64,000 nucleotides of DNA from NCBI GenBank assembly GCA_032622095.1, contig CP136066.1, forward strand, positions 186,346,716-186,410,715, written 5' to 3'. This document shows, piece after piece, positions 24,101 to 39,100 of the stretch. Numbering within the stretch: the first letter of the stretch is position 1; each line of letters opens with the position of its first letter. A program made the translations under genes and the position numbers. Source of the DNA: Siphonodentalium dalli (Eukaryota; Mollusca; Scaphopoda; Gadilida; Siphonodentaliidae). The notes under the pieces are model-generated. The model saw nothing but the letters and a program-made list of their open reading frames with translations. It made no database searches and was not told the DNA's origin.

Positions 24101-27100
24101 ACAAAAATTATTAGGCACCTGAGAGTATGGTTGTTTGTTGAACTTATTATCTGAACATTTTCTATGGGATAACTACTCGTCAATGCTGCTTTAGTATAAA
24201 ATGGGTAACTAACTAACTAACTATTTCTTCAGATTTTGATTTGAAAAAATATTCAATTTGAGTCACAGAACCCACCTTTCAACTCACAGAGTTCTTAGAT
24301 TTCAATTTTTGAAATCTATTTATTTTATTCACCTCAAATTCCATATATGGTGTTGCCGGGTTTAATCTGTAATTCCCCAGCACATGTCAATGCAATTGCA
24401 AACAAACATATTCTTTCACCGGTGATCCGCATGGTATTATAACTGTTCTATTTTTATGATTAACCCTTTACCCAACAGAAGGGCCCTGTGCCAATGCATT
24501 CTCTTATATATGCGAGTCGACCATAGGTCGCCTCGCATATATAAGAGAATGCATTGGCTTAACACATTAAAAATTATAAAATTGTTAAAGAATGTAAGAA
24601 AAAATGGTAAAAAGTGTTAAAAAAAGATTTTTTTAGGCCAATGCATTCTCTTATATATGCGAGGCGACCTATGGTCGACTTGCATATATAAGAGAATGCA
24701 TTGGCACAGGGCATAACTATAACCATCACAATGTGGTCAATGAGCCGGTTCCAATGATATCCATATTTGTATGGTTTTATTGAGACAGACCCAAGATATT
24801 TTAGGCTGTTGAAGCTTTATTTGGCCGGTTTTGGCCGGTTTTGACCGGTTTGTTGGGTAAAGGGTTAAAACATAATTACTGAATCAGTAATAAGTGTACA
24901 TATGTATCTGCATGCAACTGTAACAAAATACTGTGACCGAGATCTGCGATCTTGTGTTTTCTCCCGAATTCTTGTTATGGCATTCACGCATGTCTATATA
25001 TTTCCAGCAGAAATTTTGATAGGCTGACAAATATTCGAGATCTAGAAAATAAGTAGATTTCAAAAATTGAAATCTATTAACTCTAAGCTTTGAAGGGTTG
25101 GTTCATCGACTCAAACAAAATATATTTATTACCCCCCCCCCCCCCCCCCCCCTGAATCTGAAGAAATAGTAAACATTAGTTGAGATTTAAGATTGATAGA
25201 TTATTTTGAACTTCAATTTTTTTATCAAATCAACTGGGTTCTATTTGTCCTACAAATAAATTAATTCATTGGCCTGGCATTTATTACTACCCTTTCTCAA
25301 AATGGTATGTTCCATTAACCTACTCATAGTCATGCACATAATATTCACCTGTAATTACCTGACTAAATTTCCTGGCCTTTCATGGCTATATCGCCACACC
25401 TTTATCCACAAGAAATTAATTATCATTTCATACATTTTAACTTGACGAGGCAGACTTTTTTATCTTTGGAAAAACCTCCCACCCAGCCTGGGTTTCTATA
25501 TATACGACCCAACACATATCAAAACAATCAGTTTAAAAGTTGTTTTCCACAGTTGATGGCAGCATATATGGTATATGTATATGTTTGGTCATGTAGCTGT
25601 CTCTGCATGTTTATTCTGATTGTATGGCATGTTTCTAATTGTTTTGGTAATGTCCTGTCTATGTCAGGTTCCTTTAAATTATTTATTCCTTTCATCGCAT
25701 GTATGTTTTACTTGTGTGTTTTATCTATAATTTTCTTAAGACTGAATGAATGATGGTGTCTGCAGTATGATAGTAAAGCTGAGATATATGGTAGTGTGTC
25801 AGAGGTAGTATATATTTCAGTGAGAAACTTCTAATCTAATTATTTACTTGTTCTTATGTGTCTGTCATATTTCTGAAGCCTAGATTAAATTTCTTTTTAA
25901 TTCAATATTGTTTATCAGAGATAAATTAGGAGATACAGTAATGCCCTAAATAATCAACTCCTTAACCACAGCAGAATTATGGGTAACTTTTCAGGATTTA
26001 GTCGTAAATATGGCTTGTTGCCATTCATCAGAAAGCTCTAGAGCTTTCCGATGAATGGCAAAAAGCCATATTTTCGACTAAATCCTGAAAAGTTACCCAT
26101 AATTCTGCTGTGGTTAAGGAGTCGATTATTTAGGGCATTACTGTATGAGGTTGAAAATATGAGACATTCCGAGAACAAGAACTTGAGGTTTGCAGAAACT
26201 TCTAACTAGGTGACTGCTCAGGGCTTAAAATTCATATGAGAAACAGAATCCGTTCTCGCAAATGATTCTCGCAAAGTGAATAATGAGAATCAAGTATGAT
26301 TATCGCATACATACATATACAGTAATGCTCTAATTAATCGACCTCTTAACCACAGCAGAATTATGGGTAACTTTTCAGGATTTAGTCGGAAATATGGCTT
26401 GTTGCCATTCATCGGAAAGCTCTCAGGGAAATATGGCTTGTTGCCATTCATCGGAAAGCTCTCGGGGAGAGCTTTCCGATGAATGGCAACAAGCCATATT
26501 TTTCCGACTAAATCCTGAAAAGTTACCCATAATTCTGCTGTGGTTAAGAGGTCGATTAATTAGAGCATTACTGTATCTCTGCTTTGTTATATAAATACAT
26601 CATTTCATAACAGGGTTTTTTTTCAATTGGCCAACAGTAAATCTTTCAAAATTGAAAGCTATACATGTACAATAAATATTGCAATTCTGCATTCCTGTCA
26701 CATTCACATCAACTCATTTGACTGAAGATACAGGGAGAGGGTAAAAAATTTTAAGATTTGAAAGTAAGATATTACTGTTGAGAAATTGACTCAGTGCATT
26801 GAATTTTCAAAACTTTCCCGGGGGGATGCCCTTCAAACCGTCTCTATTGTGGAACTTGTGATATACCCCCTCCCAACCAACTTCTGCCATAACCAGGATT
26901 TGATTTTGATTCTCGTACCCGTACTTGTGAATCAGCTTTGGGTCTCGCAAAAATGGATGGATTTTAAGGCAACTTTACGTTTCACTTTTCAGGATATTAT
27001 AGGAAAATTGATTGAAAATAGCGCAACATTCGAGAATAAGACAGAGTACTCTCAGGCCAAGTACATCAAAAAGAAGAAGAGGAAGTAAGTTAACCTTTTT

Positions 27101-30100
27101 TATACTGAATGGATTCTCCCTTTCAGTTATAAAAGTATGCAATTGGAATGGTCTATTATTTATTTGGAGGTGTGTTCAGATAATAAAAGGAGACGACAGA
27201 CAGAAAAACAGATAATACAAGCACAGAAGGATTTGTATTCATTTGTGGAAAATGTTCTGATAATAAGTTCAACAAATGACCTAGTGTCGTCTGATGAAAG
27301 CGCCTGTAGTTAAAAGTTAAAAAATCTTATCTATACCTGTCTGTTATAAGCAAGCAACAGACAGGACAATAATGAGTAACACAAGAACATAGAATACAAT
27401 TAGTGTTTTTTGCATTTATCCCTGTCTAATAATTCATATATTTGTTGTATATTTACTGGCGAACTGCTGCATTTGCCACTTTTCCAGTTGGAAATACTAG
27501 TAAACAGAACCTATGATTTCAATCCACCATAATAGTGTTGTTGTTTCCACATTTTGGCAGGAATTATATCTGTTCCAGACTTTCAGGAAAAAGAGTTTTG
27601 GTCCAGAATTTTTTTATTTAATTAAGTATATGATGTATGCAGACACATTTTTATCAAATAAAAATTTTCACCCTGGTTTCAGTATAGTAATTGACTGACT
27701 GGAATTTTGTGTAGTAAAATGAATGTGAATTAATAGCTTCCCCTCACTATCTAATTTACAGACATCTTCTTGTCTTCACTGTGCTGAAGCCAAATACAAG
27801 ACTTTTAGCAGAAATGTACTATAGCAAAGCTCCAGCTAAAATACAGTGAGTAGTTATTGAGTATTTATTGTCTTACTTGGTACAATTGTAAATAAATCAG
27901 TCAATCATTGTAGAGATGCAACGGTTAATTGCGATACCAAGTCTGAGTTTAGTGTACCTGTCATATACAGCATAGCGGGCTAACATCACTAAATTCACCC
28001 TCTGGGGACCTCATTCTGCTTAGGCCTCATCTTCTCTGGAAAGTTTCTCTATTAATTCCCTTCATTCCTCTAAGCTTTGAGAAATATTAATATAAGAAGG
28101 CGATGATAATCCTACAGGGAGGACCTCAATTTCGAAGAATATCCTATATGGTCTACAGTAATGCCCTAAATAATCGACTCCTTAACCACAGCAGTATTAT
28201 GGGTAATTTTTCAGGATTTAGTTGAAAATATGGCTTGTTGCCATTCATCTGAAAGCTCTCAGTGAGAAATATCTGCAAACAAAATTATTTGTGATCAGGA
28301 TTCACGCTGTCATATGTCAAATTGGCCAATAGTTTTCGAAAATGGCCAAATATTTTTTATTTGGCCAAAGTTTTTTTTACCCCAAAATCAGAAATCAGAA
28401 TTCAAAAACCCAAATTGTCAGATTTTGTAATGGGAGCGACATGAGAATCAAATTTATAGTATGATCATCTGCTAATTGATTAGGTGATACATCTTAATGG
28501 GTAATAATAGGCACTCATGGCAGTGCACTATCAAATAATGAGTAATGATTAACACTAACAAATCCGTTGTCTGTCATAAAGGCACGGGCGTCGGTCGTTG
28601 CAGAAATATTCATATTTGTTCAAATCGCCATCAACAGAAGGAATATTAAAATATATATAGTTTTGTTCATATGCCAAACATAATCAGCGCGTAAATAGTA
28701 TATTGTCATCAAGACGTACGATGATGTACGTAAACAAGAGCCTGCTCGTGTTACAGAAGTTTTGCTTCTGTTTACATAACACAGCTCAATACTATTGGTT
28801 AATCACACACAAATGATATAAACGCTCTTTATTATTTCCAAATCAGGAAAACAGTAACAAATAACGCTCTTTTTGTCTACCATATCCGGATTTAAATAAA
28901 AGCCAGGTCATGTAACGTTTTTTTGCTTTTGTTTACATAACAAAGGAAAAACATTTGACAATAACATATTGTTTATGCCATATTTCTGATTGTTATAAGA
29001 ACAAAGTCTGTCTATATTTTACTATTCTTTCTGTTTATGGCGGTTTTTGGCGGAGGTGAATATTTTAACAGCATACCCACCGCCAACGCCGCCGTATCTT
29101 TAAGGCTGAATGGTAGATGGTGGATAGTGGTATATTGTCAAGTAACAATGGTGGGATTAAAGAATGTATGAACATAATTATATAGAATGCTAGATGTTAA
29201 ATAAAACAAAAATATTAATTATTTGTGAGATGAGGATTTAATTTGGTCAAAGTTTTTTTTAATTTGGTCCAAAAAAAATCAGAAATGGACAAAACAATTT
29301 TCGGCTCAGCATTAACACTGTTTGTGATCCTTTAGATACATGAATTTTAAAATTAATTCCGCAGACTCTACACTACATTTTGCTGTTGAGTAAGAGTCTA
29401 GTGTATTAGATCACTCATTGGTGCTCAAAATGCAATGTTTCCTACACAGATATATTTATATGTCTTTGCATTTGTGCCGTCTAAAAATAGTGAGTCATGC
29501 ATATGTGGTTTTGTATGTATTCATTGTGTAAGACTATATTGGAGTAATGTTGTTTCCTCTTTTTTGTTTCCCTTCAACAGAAATATGAGAGTTGACACAC
29601 TCTCTCAAATTCTCTGCTACGGAAATGTTTTTGCTCGTTCCAATGTTGCTGTGGTTGACACATTACAAGGTCTACTACTTGGAGCTGTTTTAGAGAAATG
29701 TGGTGGTATGTTAGAGTTACATTTATTATTTCAAAACCTCAAATGTTTTAACCCTTTCATGACATGCGCTCCCATAGGGAGCCTCGCATATATAAGACAA
29801 TGCACTGGTTTACACTGTCAAGGTAAATATTGTTAGGCCAATGCATTCTCTTATATTTGTGAGGCGCCCTATGGGAGACTTATATATATAAGAGAATGCA
29901 TAGGCACAGGGTTTTCACAAATTTCAGGAAGCACCAGTCATGGAAGGGTTAATACAAGTCACAAAACTGTGAAATCGTATAAAAATATCAGTTGACAGTT
30001 GGTTCCAGGTTGAATTTTGGGCACAAAATGATTACTCTTATAAATAAGAGGTTGGTGAGATTAGGATTTCTCAAGTAGTTAATCCGAGATCCCTACATTT

Positions 30101-33100
30101 GCGAAAGTAGTGAATATACAAATGTAATTAGCAAAGATAATAAAACTGAGCAGAGTCGTAATTTTTAGAATGGAATTTCCATTCTCAATGAGTCGATCAG
30201 CCACTGGTATCCATGCGCAGGGCCATCCTTTCATCAAAGCAGTTATGTAAATATGTCATTTGTTGCGAGAGATAAAAACTTTAACGTGGAAAAGTGCTCA
30301 TCCCAAGTTAATGGTTTGAAACTGCAATTGTTACTGATTTGGAATTGTATCTAACATGTTGTTTCTGATACTTTAGCAATTTTATTTTTGCAGGATTCAG
30401 TAAGGTCATACATTTTCATCACGGGAGTTTTCCTGAACCAACAAGGTGAGCATATTAATATTAATACCTAAACACTTTCTATTCCAAAGCATCATTGACG
30501 AGTAGTTGTCCCTTAGGAAATGTTCAGATAATAAGTTTAAAAAAAATTTCCTATGGTCGTTTATTGAATTTATTATTTGAACATTTCCCGCCAATAAATA
30601 GGATCAAATAGGACTCCTACAGCATGTTTATTATCTGTTGTCTGCTTATTTTTCCTGAACACCCCTCCATATTATTGATAGACCATTCCAATGTATACAT
30701 TTATAACTGAATGGGAGAATCCATTTATATAGAAAGGGTTAAAGTTAGAGGCTACAAATACACCATGTAATTAGCTATCAGCGAAGCCAACAGGAATTTC
30801 TATCAACATTGATGTGCAACATGGACATAAGTTTATCTTACATAATAATATAATATTTGTACAGAACATGAATTTATTAGATGTATGGGGTCGACATGGA
30901 CATCTCTGAGAGGAAACTTGATAGTTTCTGAATGGTTTTTCGTATTAATTTCCTAAAGCAGCCCTCGAAATCAGGAAAAATGTCCCATGGCAAATTTAAT
31001 GATGTGGCATGTTAGATTCTAAATGTTGCTGCTGTGTTCCCATGGCATTTATTATTACCGTGGCCAATTTCGAGGACTGCTAAAGTGTATATTGGAATAG
31101 TGTATGATTGTAGTAATTAACCTATTCATTTTGATTTTCAGACCGATCGTTGGGATGTTTGACTTTCCGAGTAATGTGACAGAAAACTTATTGAGCTTTC
31201 CATTAAATTGTCTGAACAAACTTAAATCAGAACTCATGAACCCTTCTGGAGATGTGAACAGTAAAAGCATCTGTGAAAAATCTCTTCATACTGCTGAAAA
31301 TTGTGATTCAGCTGAAGTGTTGATGGGTGAGGATGACAGCAGCATAAAGCCAGACACAGAGGTCGAGAATAAAACATGTGACACTGTCGGTGAGTCAGCT
31401 GTCGATTCACCTCGTGGAGAGGCAGATGCTTCAGTAGCTCAGATCAGTGGCAGCAACTCGCCCTGTGAAGGAATGGATACAGGTGGCACTGGTGGTAATT
31501 CTGATGAGGAAAATGGAGATGAAAAGCGTGCAAAAATTGGCTGCAAGAGAAAATTTGTAAGTATTAACTCTTTCACCCCCGCTGCCCGCTATAGCGGGCA
31601 CGACGTCATGTACGTTGTACCCTGCTGCCCGCTATAGCAGACAGAAGCATTCGCCTGTTTATCGGTTTTTTAAACTAACTGTGTCACGGCTACATAATGT
31701 ACTCTCGTGTGCCAAATAAAAGTACAGGGCGGAAAATTCATGAAAATTAAATAAAAGTACAGGGCGGAATAATAGTACAGGGTGGAAAATTAATGAAAAT
31801 TTAATAAAAGTACAGGGCGGAAAATTCGAGAAAAATAATAATAGTACAGGGTAAAGTACACGAGTACACCAATGATAACTGATGAAATATTTCCATGATA
31901 ATCAAAACAACAATAATTTATTATCTGTTTAGAGTATGTCCCTTTGACCATAAGAGTGCCTTCAAATAGTCACATCTTGCTGCCTCTTGATGTAATTTAT
32001 AACTGTAATATAGTATACTAGGTCAGCAATCACCCATTCATGCTGTCATCTCATAAATTGTGTTACGCTATATAATTATGTTTATGTTTGTATTGTCAAA
32101 TGCGGTCATCATTGCGAGATTACAAACATTGAATGGACTATTCCATTGTGGTGCTGGTAACAGGGGGAGAATACATTGGAAGACGGATACTATTCTCATT
32201 AATGATATAAAGTTTCCCCCGTTCAATTGTCGAAGCACCTCTAATTATAGACCCAATCATATAATTTACCTTGAATTTACATTGTAATTGTTAATTGAAC
32301 GAGAATAGGAACAATGGATTCTGTGTGTGTTACAACCATATTTCGCCATCAAGCAAAATTGAATCTTCCTGTGTCTTTCCACGTGCTCGAAACAACACAT
32401 TTTTTATCTCGCTATATCGACTCCTATATTTTTTCAACCACATCAATTCACACTGTCGGGCCATCGTTTTTAAATATACATGCAAATTACAATTGTCATT
32501 GTTTCCCTTCGGCATTTGCTATAAGTCCAACGTCCGGGAAGTTAGGTGTGAGACACCGAGTTCCATTTTCGCCAATCATTTTCAAGTTTCCTAATTTCGT
32601 GATATTGCGACTTTGACTTTGATAATTTGTAAAAGTCTTTTAAATAGTTTGAATGGGTTTTTAATCAACATAGTTGCTAATAATTGTGACTGTTGTGTAA
32701 CTATTATCGACTTACACTTCCATAAACGATAAATTTTCTCCAAAATGTACAGTTATTGTTATAGTACAGGGCGGATTTTCCCAGAATTTAATAAACGTAC
32801 AGACCCGAATAACATCGTACAGGGCGGATTTTTTCTATGAAATTAATAAACGTACAGGTACGTTTATTTGGCACGCGAGAGTAATAGCTCCCACAATTCA
32901 TATAGGTCCCTCTGGGGTTCCCTCTATGTGTCCCTGCTATGTGTCCCTGCCATAGAAAACTAAAAAATTATATCTGAATTCCATTGGAAGCATGCCTGAA
33001 TTTAAGCGGTCGGTCGGACACGGACATTTTCCGATACATATCGCCAAATGTCCGACCATTTTCAGCCTGACATTATGTCTGGCAGTATAATTTTAAATAA

Positions 33101-36100
33101 AATCTCATATATTTGGCAAGAATGTTGTCTAAAGTATTATAGTGCGTATCATACACCTTTTGCGTGGACAATTAGGCCTAATACCCCTGAAAACGAACGC
33201 AATATTGAAGCAGAAAGCGTCAACAAGTACACACTCATTATACTGGAATTCCCAAAGTCATAAATAGATAGCACAAAGGGAGTGAATTCAGTTTCGAATT
33301 GATTTTGTTTTGAGGAAATTTGTGTTCTAAGTTCGTCAATAAAAGGACTTCTAGTGTGTGAAGTTCATCTGTTTTTATTGTGAGATATAATTAGATCGAT
33401 TAGAGTGATTTTGGTCAATTATTTATCAGTCACTGAATGTGATCACTGGGTGATTTATTTTTGCATTGCCTATTTTCGTTTTTGGATGGTGATTGACAGA
33501 ACTTTCCCCTCCTCAAGCCAACATTTGCCTGATATTTTGAACAAGGTGAAATCACTTCTTCAAATTTGACCATAGGGTGATCACCATTGTGTGCACAAGA
33601 AAAAAAATAACCAGCATTGTATGAGTGCTATTCAGTAGAAAATTTATCAAAATCTAGTGTTTTTCAATGACGGGTGTTTCCCTAGCAACCGTTGTCAAGG
33701 AAGTTCAGCACCCGAAGGTCATCTATGACCCTCATGTGAATATAAATTCACTGCTGATCACGGCAATATATGGTTTGCCATACTCACGATCCCTCTAAAC
33801 ATTAGTATTTAGTCTTAGCACTAAAGACAAAAAAAATCCTAATTACGTCCTGTAAATCTGGGGTCTGGGGCATTTTACCCTCATATATTCGGTGGTGAAA
33901 GAGTTAATAGTAAACATAGTACCGCTTTCAATAGCCACTACATATGTTATTCAATGGCATGATGACATACACAGAATATAGATCATGTCATGAATCTCTA
34001 CACTGGCTAACACCGTAGACTGGCGTAGAGATCATATTCCACCAGTACAAAACCTTGGAACTTTTTGAAGTTTTGACAGGGAACCATATAAAATCGAAAA
34101 AATAATGCGGGTATTTCTTAGTTGCTATCTGTTACCTAATAATTTAGATCACTGTATGTGAATGTCCTAACTCAAAATTGCATGCTTTTCTCTGACTTTG
34201 TGAGCCAATATCGCAATAAACATATGATCTCTACGGGCATTAACTGGAGTCGAGATTTATGGCATGATCTAATACAGAATGTAGAATTATAGAAAATTAA
34301 AATGTTCAGGATTCAAAATGCTCTAACAGGTTTCTTATTCCTGGAATAGCATTGAAATGACAATTCCAGAAACAGAAGTTGTCATAGGGGATATAATACT
34401 TTCTATACTAAATACTCATTGTGATTAGTTACCTTAGGAAATGTTCAGACAATAAGTTCAACAAACGACCATAGTATTGTTGAACATATTATGTAAACAT
34501 TTCCCACCAATGAATATGAATCTTTCTGCAGTTGTATTAGTGATGGGCGGTTAACCGAGAAAACAACTCGGTTTCAGTTTTTAACAATAAACCGAAAACC
34601 GACCGACGCGATTCTGCTCAAACCGACATTACGGTTTTTTTTATATGTTTATTTTTCACTTAAATCGACTTATTATACCTCCCCAGGTACTTATTAGTTA
34701 ATAATGTTATCAAATTATCGGCCTCTCTGATCAATATTTTATCGGAATGTGTCCATTTCGTCTCAGATATGTGTTGTTATAATATCGTAGGCGACTGTTT
34801 TTGTTTTCTATTTCAAATCATGGCCGAACAAAATAACGAACAGGGTTCAACAAAAAGCCCTATTTGGAGTTATTTTACGCATCTAACTGGAGACGACTCC
34901 AAAAAATGTCGCTGCTTAATATGTCATAAAAACGTCGCTTAAGCCAGAGTCTGGCTAACTATATGAATGCCGAACATAAGTCCAAATAAGGTGATAATCG
35001 CCAACCAAAAAAATGGAAGCGTCTGCTAACTCGAAAACTAAACCAAGTAAATGGTATGAACACTTTGATCGTCTGGACATTCCGATGTGACGTAATCTGG
35101 TAGAAGTTTGCAGCCATGTGCATATTGTAAACTATGTCGCAACACAGACATCAAAGCGATCACACCGCAGTCATTGAATGTGGGTCAATCATGCACGTGT
35201 CAAGAATTGTTACACAGTCAGGTCAAGGACGCCCACTGTTTGTGAATTTGCTGCTGCTTGCGGTTGAATTCTCAGATACCAATGCATATAATATGATAAA
35301 TATGTTTCAAACATGTCAGAAAGGGATAAACAAGTGAAGATGGGGGTGTTTATTTTTTTTAATACCGAATTGTATCATCTTATCGCGTTGGTTTCAGTTT
35401 GCGTCGGCATTTTGTCCCGTTGTCTACCTGTGATCGCAGTTCCTTCCTCAAATATTCAATGTTATCGGGACATTATTGACTCTAATTACGGTGATTACTT
35501 TGAAAGTATATACTCAAATTGTATGTATTTCAGTATAATTTCACTATCTAGTAAAAAAAAAACGAAAACCGAACCGAAACCGAGGTTTTTTCTCCCAGAA
35601 AACCCGAAACCGAACGTAAAAAATCAAAACCGCCCATCTCTAAGTTGTATTATTATTTTTATTTCGTCTGTTTGTCGTCTGCTTTTATTACCTGAACATC
35701 CTCCAATTATATAATAGATAATTCTGATGTATACCTTTATAAAAGATATAAAAATCTTTTTAGTAAAGAAAGGGTTAAATTGCCTTGATTTCCGGTGATA
35801 TATTCAAGGGTAGCTGAACAAATACCCAGTTAATTTTTAGGAATGGTCTTGAATTTCATAATATATGTTGAAAAAACCTTGGAACATTTTTAGCAGTGTC
35901 CTTGAATTTCATTAGATCTGACATGTGAGAACCATGTCTAGTTACATAACTGTTTCCTTTGTGATTTGCTTTAGTACAAATTGAATGCAGCAGGCAGTTC
36001 TGTCAACATTATTTGCAAACATACCCCAAAACACAATGGCATGACCTTATATTAATCAAGAGACACTAAAGATTGTTCTGGATCTTATTTCTGTATGATA

Positions 36101-39100
36101 CGCATGATAATAATTTTATCCATATATATGAATGCAAAATACATGGAGTAAAACATTTTATATTATTTATAGTGAGTTTGGTAATTTACCCTGTGAGAAA
36201 GAAATTGAAACATTGTGGCGCCATAATCTACCATTTAGTGATTTTGCCGCCAAGAATAGTGATAAAAACCTGGAACAATTTCCTGCAAGGGAAAATTTAA
36301 TAGTTTACTGATAGCAGTTCTTTAAGGAGTCCACCCTTCATATCTTGCTTTATCTGTTATTTGATGACGTCATCACTGATGTTAACCCTTTACCCAACAA
36401 ACCGGCCAAAACCGGCCAAATAAAGCTTCAACAGCCTAAAATATCTTCGGTCTGTCTCAATAAAACCATACAAATATGGATATCATTGGAACCGGCTCAT
36501 TGACCACATTGTGATGGTTATAGTTATACCCTGTGCCAATGCATTCTCTTATATATGCGAGTCGACCATAGGTCGCCTCGCATATATAAGAGAATGCATT
36601 GGCCTAAAAAAAATCTTTTTTTAACACTTTTTACCATTTTTTCTTACATTCTTTAACAATTTTATAATTTTTAATGTGTTAAGCCAATGCATTCTCTTAT
36701 ATATGCGAGGCGACCTATGGTCGACTCGCATATATAAGAGAATGCATTGGCACATGGCCCTTCTGTTGGGTAAAGGGTTAATGTATTTTCATGTGCTAGT
36801 TTTCTGTTATTTAATGATGTTTCATAGATGTGAATGTATTTTCATATGCTATAGTTTTCAAAAGAGAATGAAGCCAAAAGATTGGAGAAACAAAGAAACA
36901 TCGCAGACGCTAAGTGTGTGTTGTTGGAGAGAAAGATAGATAGGTAGGTGTTTCAATAGTCACAGAGCAAGCTTCCAGCCACTCCACCCCCTCGAATACC
37001 CCCTCCCTCAGCTTCCAAATCCAAATTGCACAGAGCAAACTCACCGTTCCCTTCCCCACACCCATGTCCCTCAGCTTTCCTCCTTCACCAGTCTACCATC
37101 AGCTGCAATCAAAATTGTTGGAATTTTAATGCCTACAAAGAAAGTTGGAAGCTTCAGTCACAAATATTTTTTGGAATAATTACCTATGTGCATGAAATTT
37201 AATAAAGATATAGAGATTCCCAAGTAAAAAAATATGAAAATCCCATTTTTAAAGACATATTATGTACTTATTCGGGTGCATAAAACTGATAAGTTAGTAT
37301 TCAGGTGATATGCCAACTGGAGGAATGTAGTATTCTACTAACATCACCGAAAATCTCAAGCAAATTGACCGTACCACTCCATAGAAAACATTGTCTGAAC
37401 TACGCTAAATTGTAAATATTTACTACTCCAATCGGGATGCTTCTATCGGCGATAAACTAACAAAAACGATTTCGCAATCGGCAGTCATTGCGTTTAATTA
37501 ATATTTAAGAATGACGATGTGTGTTGTCAATTTAGATATTATATTTGTAAAAATAACTACTTTGAACAAGATTATTCTCCATTTCTATTTGATCACCCTA
37601 CCGGAGTGTTTCACATCACTTAAAGTTCAATAATCTTTTATTTTATGTCATTTAACCCTTTACCCAACAGAACGGCCCTGTGCCAATGCATTCTCTTATA
37701 TATGCGAGTCGACCATAGGTCGCCTCGCATATATAAGAGAATACATTGGCTTAACACATTAAAAATTATAAAATTGTTAAAGAATGTAAGAAAAAATGGT
37801 AAAAAGTGTTAAAAATATATATTTTTTAGGCCAATGCATTCTCTTATATATGCGAGGCGACCTATGGTCGACTCGCATATATAAGAGAATGCATTGGCAC
37901 AGGGCATAACTGTAACTATCACAATGTGGTCAAGGAGCCGGTTCCAATGATATCCATATTTGTATGGTTTTATTGAGACAGACCGAAGATATTTTAGGTT
38001 GTTGAAGCTTGTTTTGGCCGGTTTGTTGGGTAAAGGGTTAATATGATATCACCAGAAAATATCACTTTGCTCTTCATATATTGGTTTTTGGATTATCGTC
38101 TTTTGATCTATGTATTTGTGTTACCTCATTTCTAACCCTTCAGCAAATTAAATGTTTGTTTTCAATTTCAGTTTGTTAATAGCCTCCAAATACCATCCAA
38201 CGCCCTTAGTGCTCAATCTCATAGAATATGTGGCACCGTCAAGACCTGTAGTGATATACTCACAGTATAAAGAGGTTAGTTAAAACTTATTCAGTTGCCT
38301 CAACAATTATTCTAAACCTGAAATCAAATAAAAACACAAACCCATATTTGCAAATTAATTTGAATATTGGTTCGAACATAATCAAGGAGAGATGAGGAAA
38401 GAAAGTCAATAACCGATGGTGTCATGACAATAAAGGACTTTTAACCAAACATAGTGTTGTGAAATACATGTAATTAACTTAGCATTAGATAGCCGTTGAA
38501 TTATTTCTACTTGCAGAAGATTAAAGGAATTAGTCTGTCAAAAAAATAATTTTTTTATCGTCATAATACTAATAATATATGTCTAACAGACCCATTTCGC
38601 CAAGAAAATTCAAAATCGAGCAGATAGTATTTTTATTATTATGATATTAAAAAAATCGCGGAAATATCCGAAGTTAGTCACGTGAGTGCGATCACATGAC
38701 CACAACGCGGTCACATGACCGATCATCTGCATCAACGCTTACCGATGACAGCGGTGGGTGGAGCTTGAAATAATTCCGCCAATCGCGTAACGAGTTGATA
38801 AATTACGCTGGTTCATTACCTAAGCCTTTACAATAAATAGCGATTACGGAATAAAACTGTTTGAATGTGCTGAATTATGAACTGGATTTGCTAGAATGTT
38901 GGATTATATAACGAATAATGATGGCTAAAATGCACTTTGAGGCGATAAAAGTTGTTTGAAATGAGATTAATTTATGCAGAAATGCAATGAGCGAGCGGAA
39001 TATCGTGCGAAACAAATTTAACTGTTTCTGAAAGAATACAAGTTAGGCCATATGCCGGTACTTCATTCTTCGTTGTATGGTACCAATTTCGGAGGATAGT

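Larger units (their letters stand above)
24222..25168. mobile_element. TATTTCTTCAGATT-terminated element with nested MITE
   Basis: TATTTCTTCAGATT and AATCTGAAGAAATA are inverted; inside, AGATTTCAATTTTTGAAATC and TTTCAAAAATTGAAATC also pair. It is interrupted by the MITE at 24464-24864 and contains a poly-C run at 25133-25152. A related half copy lies at about 42068-42150. Confidence 0.65.
34420..35773. mobile_element. CCCTTTCTATACT-family element split by a hAT element
   Basis: Left part CCTTAGGAAATGTTCAGACA..; right part ends TAAAGAAAGGG before TTAA (35774-35777). The hAT element 34538-35642 interrupts it. Confidence 0.75.

Noticed and set aside
36676-36939. 87-codon frame overlapping TRMT6 exon 9
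   Set aside because: It uses a different frame from the exon and starts inside a MITE hairpin; the conserved frame is the spliced one.
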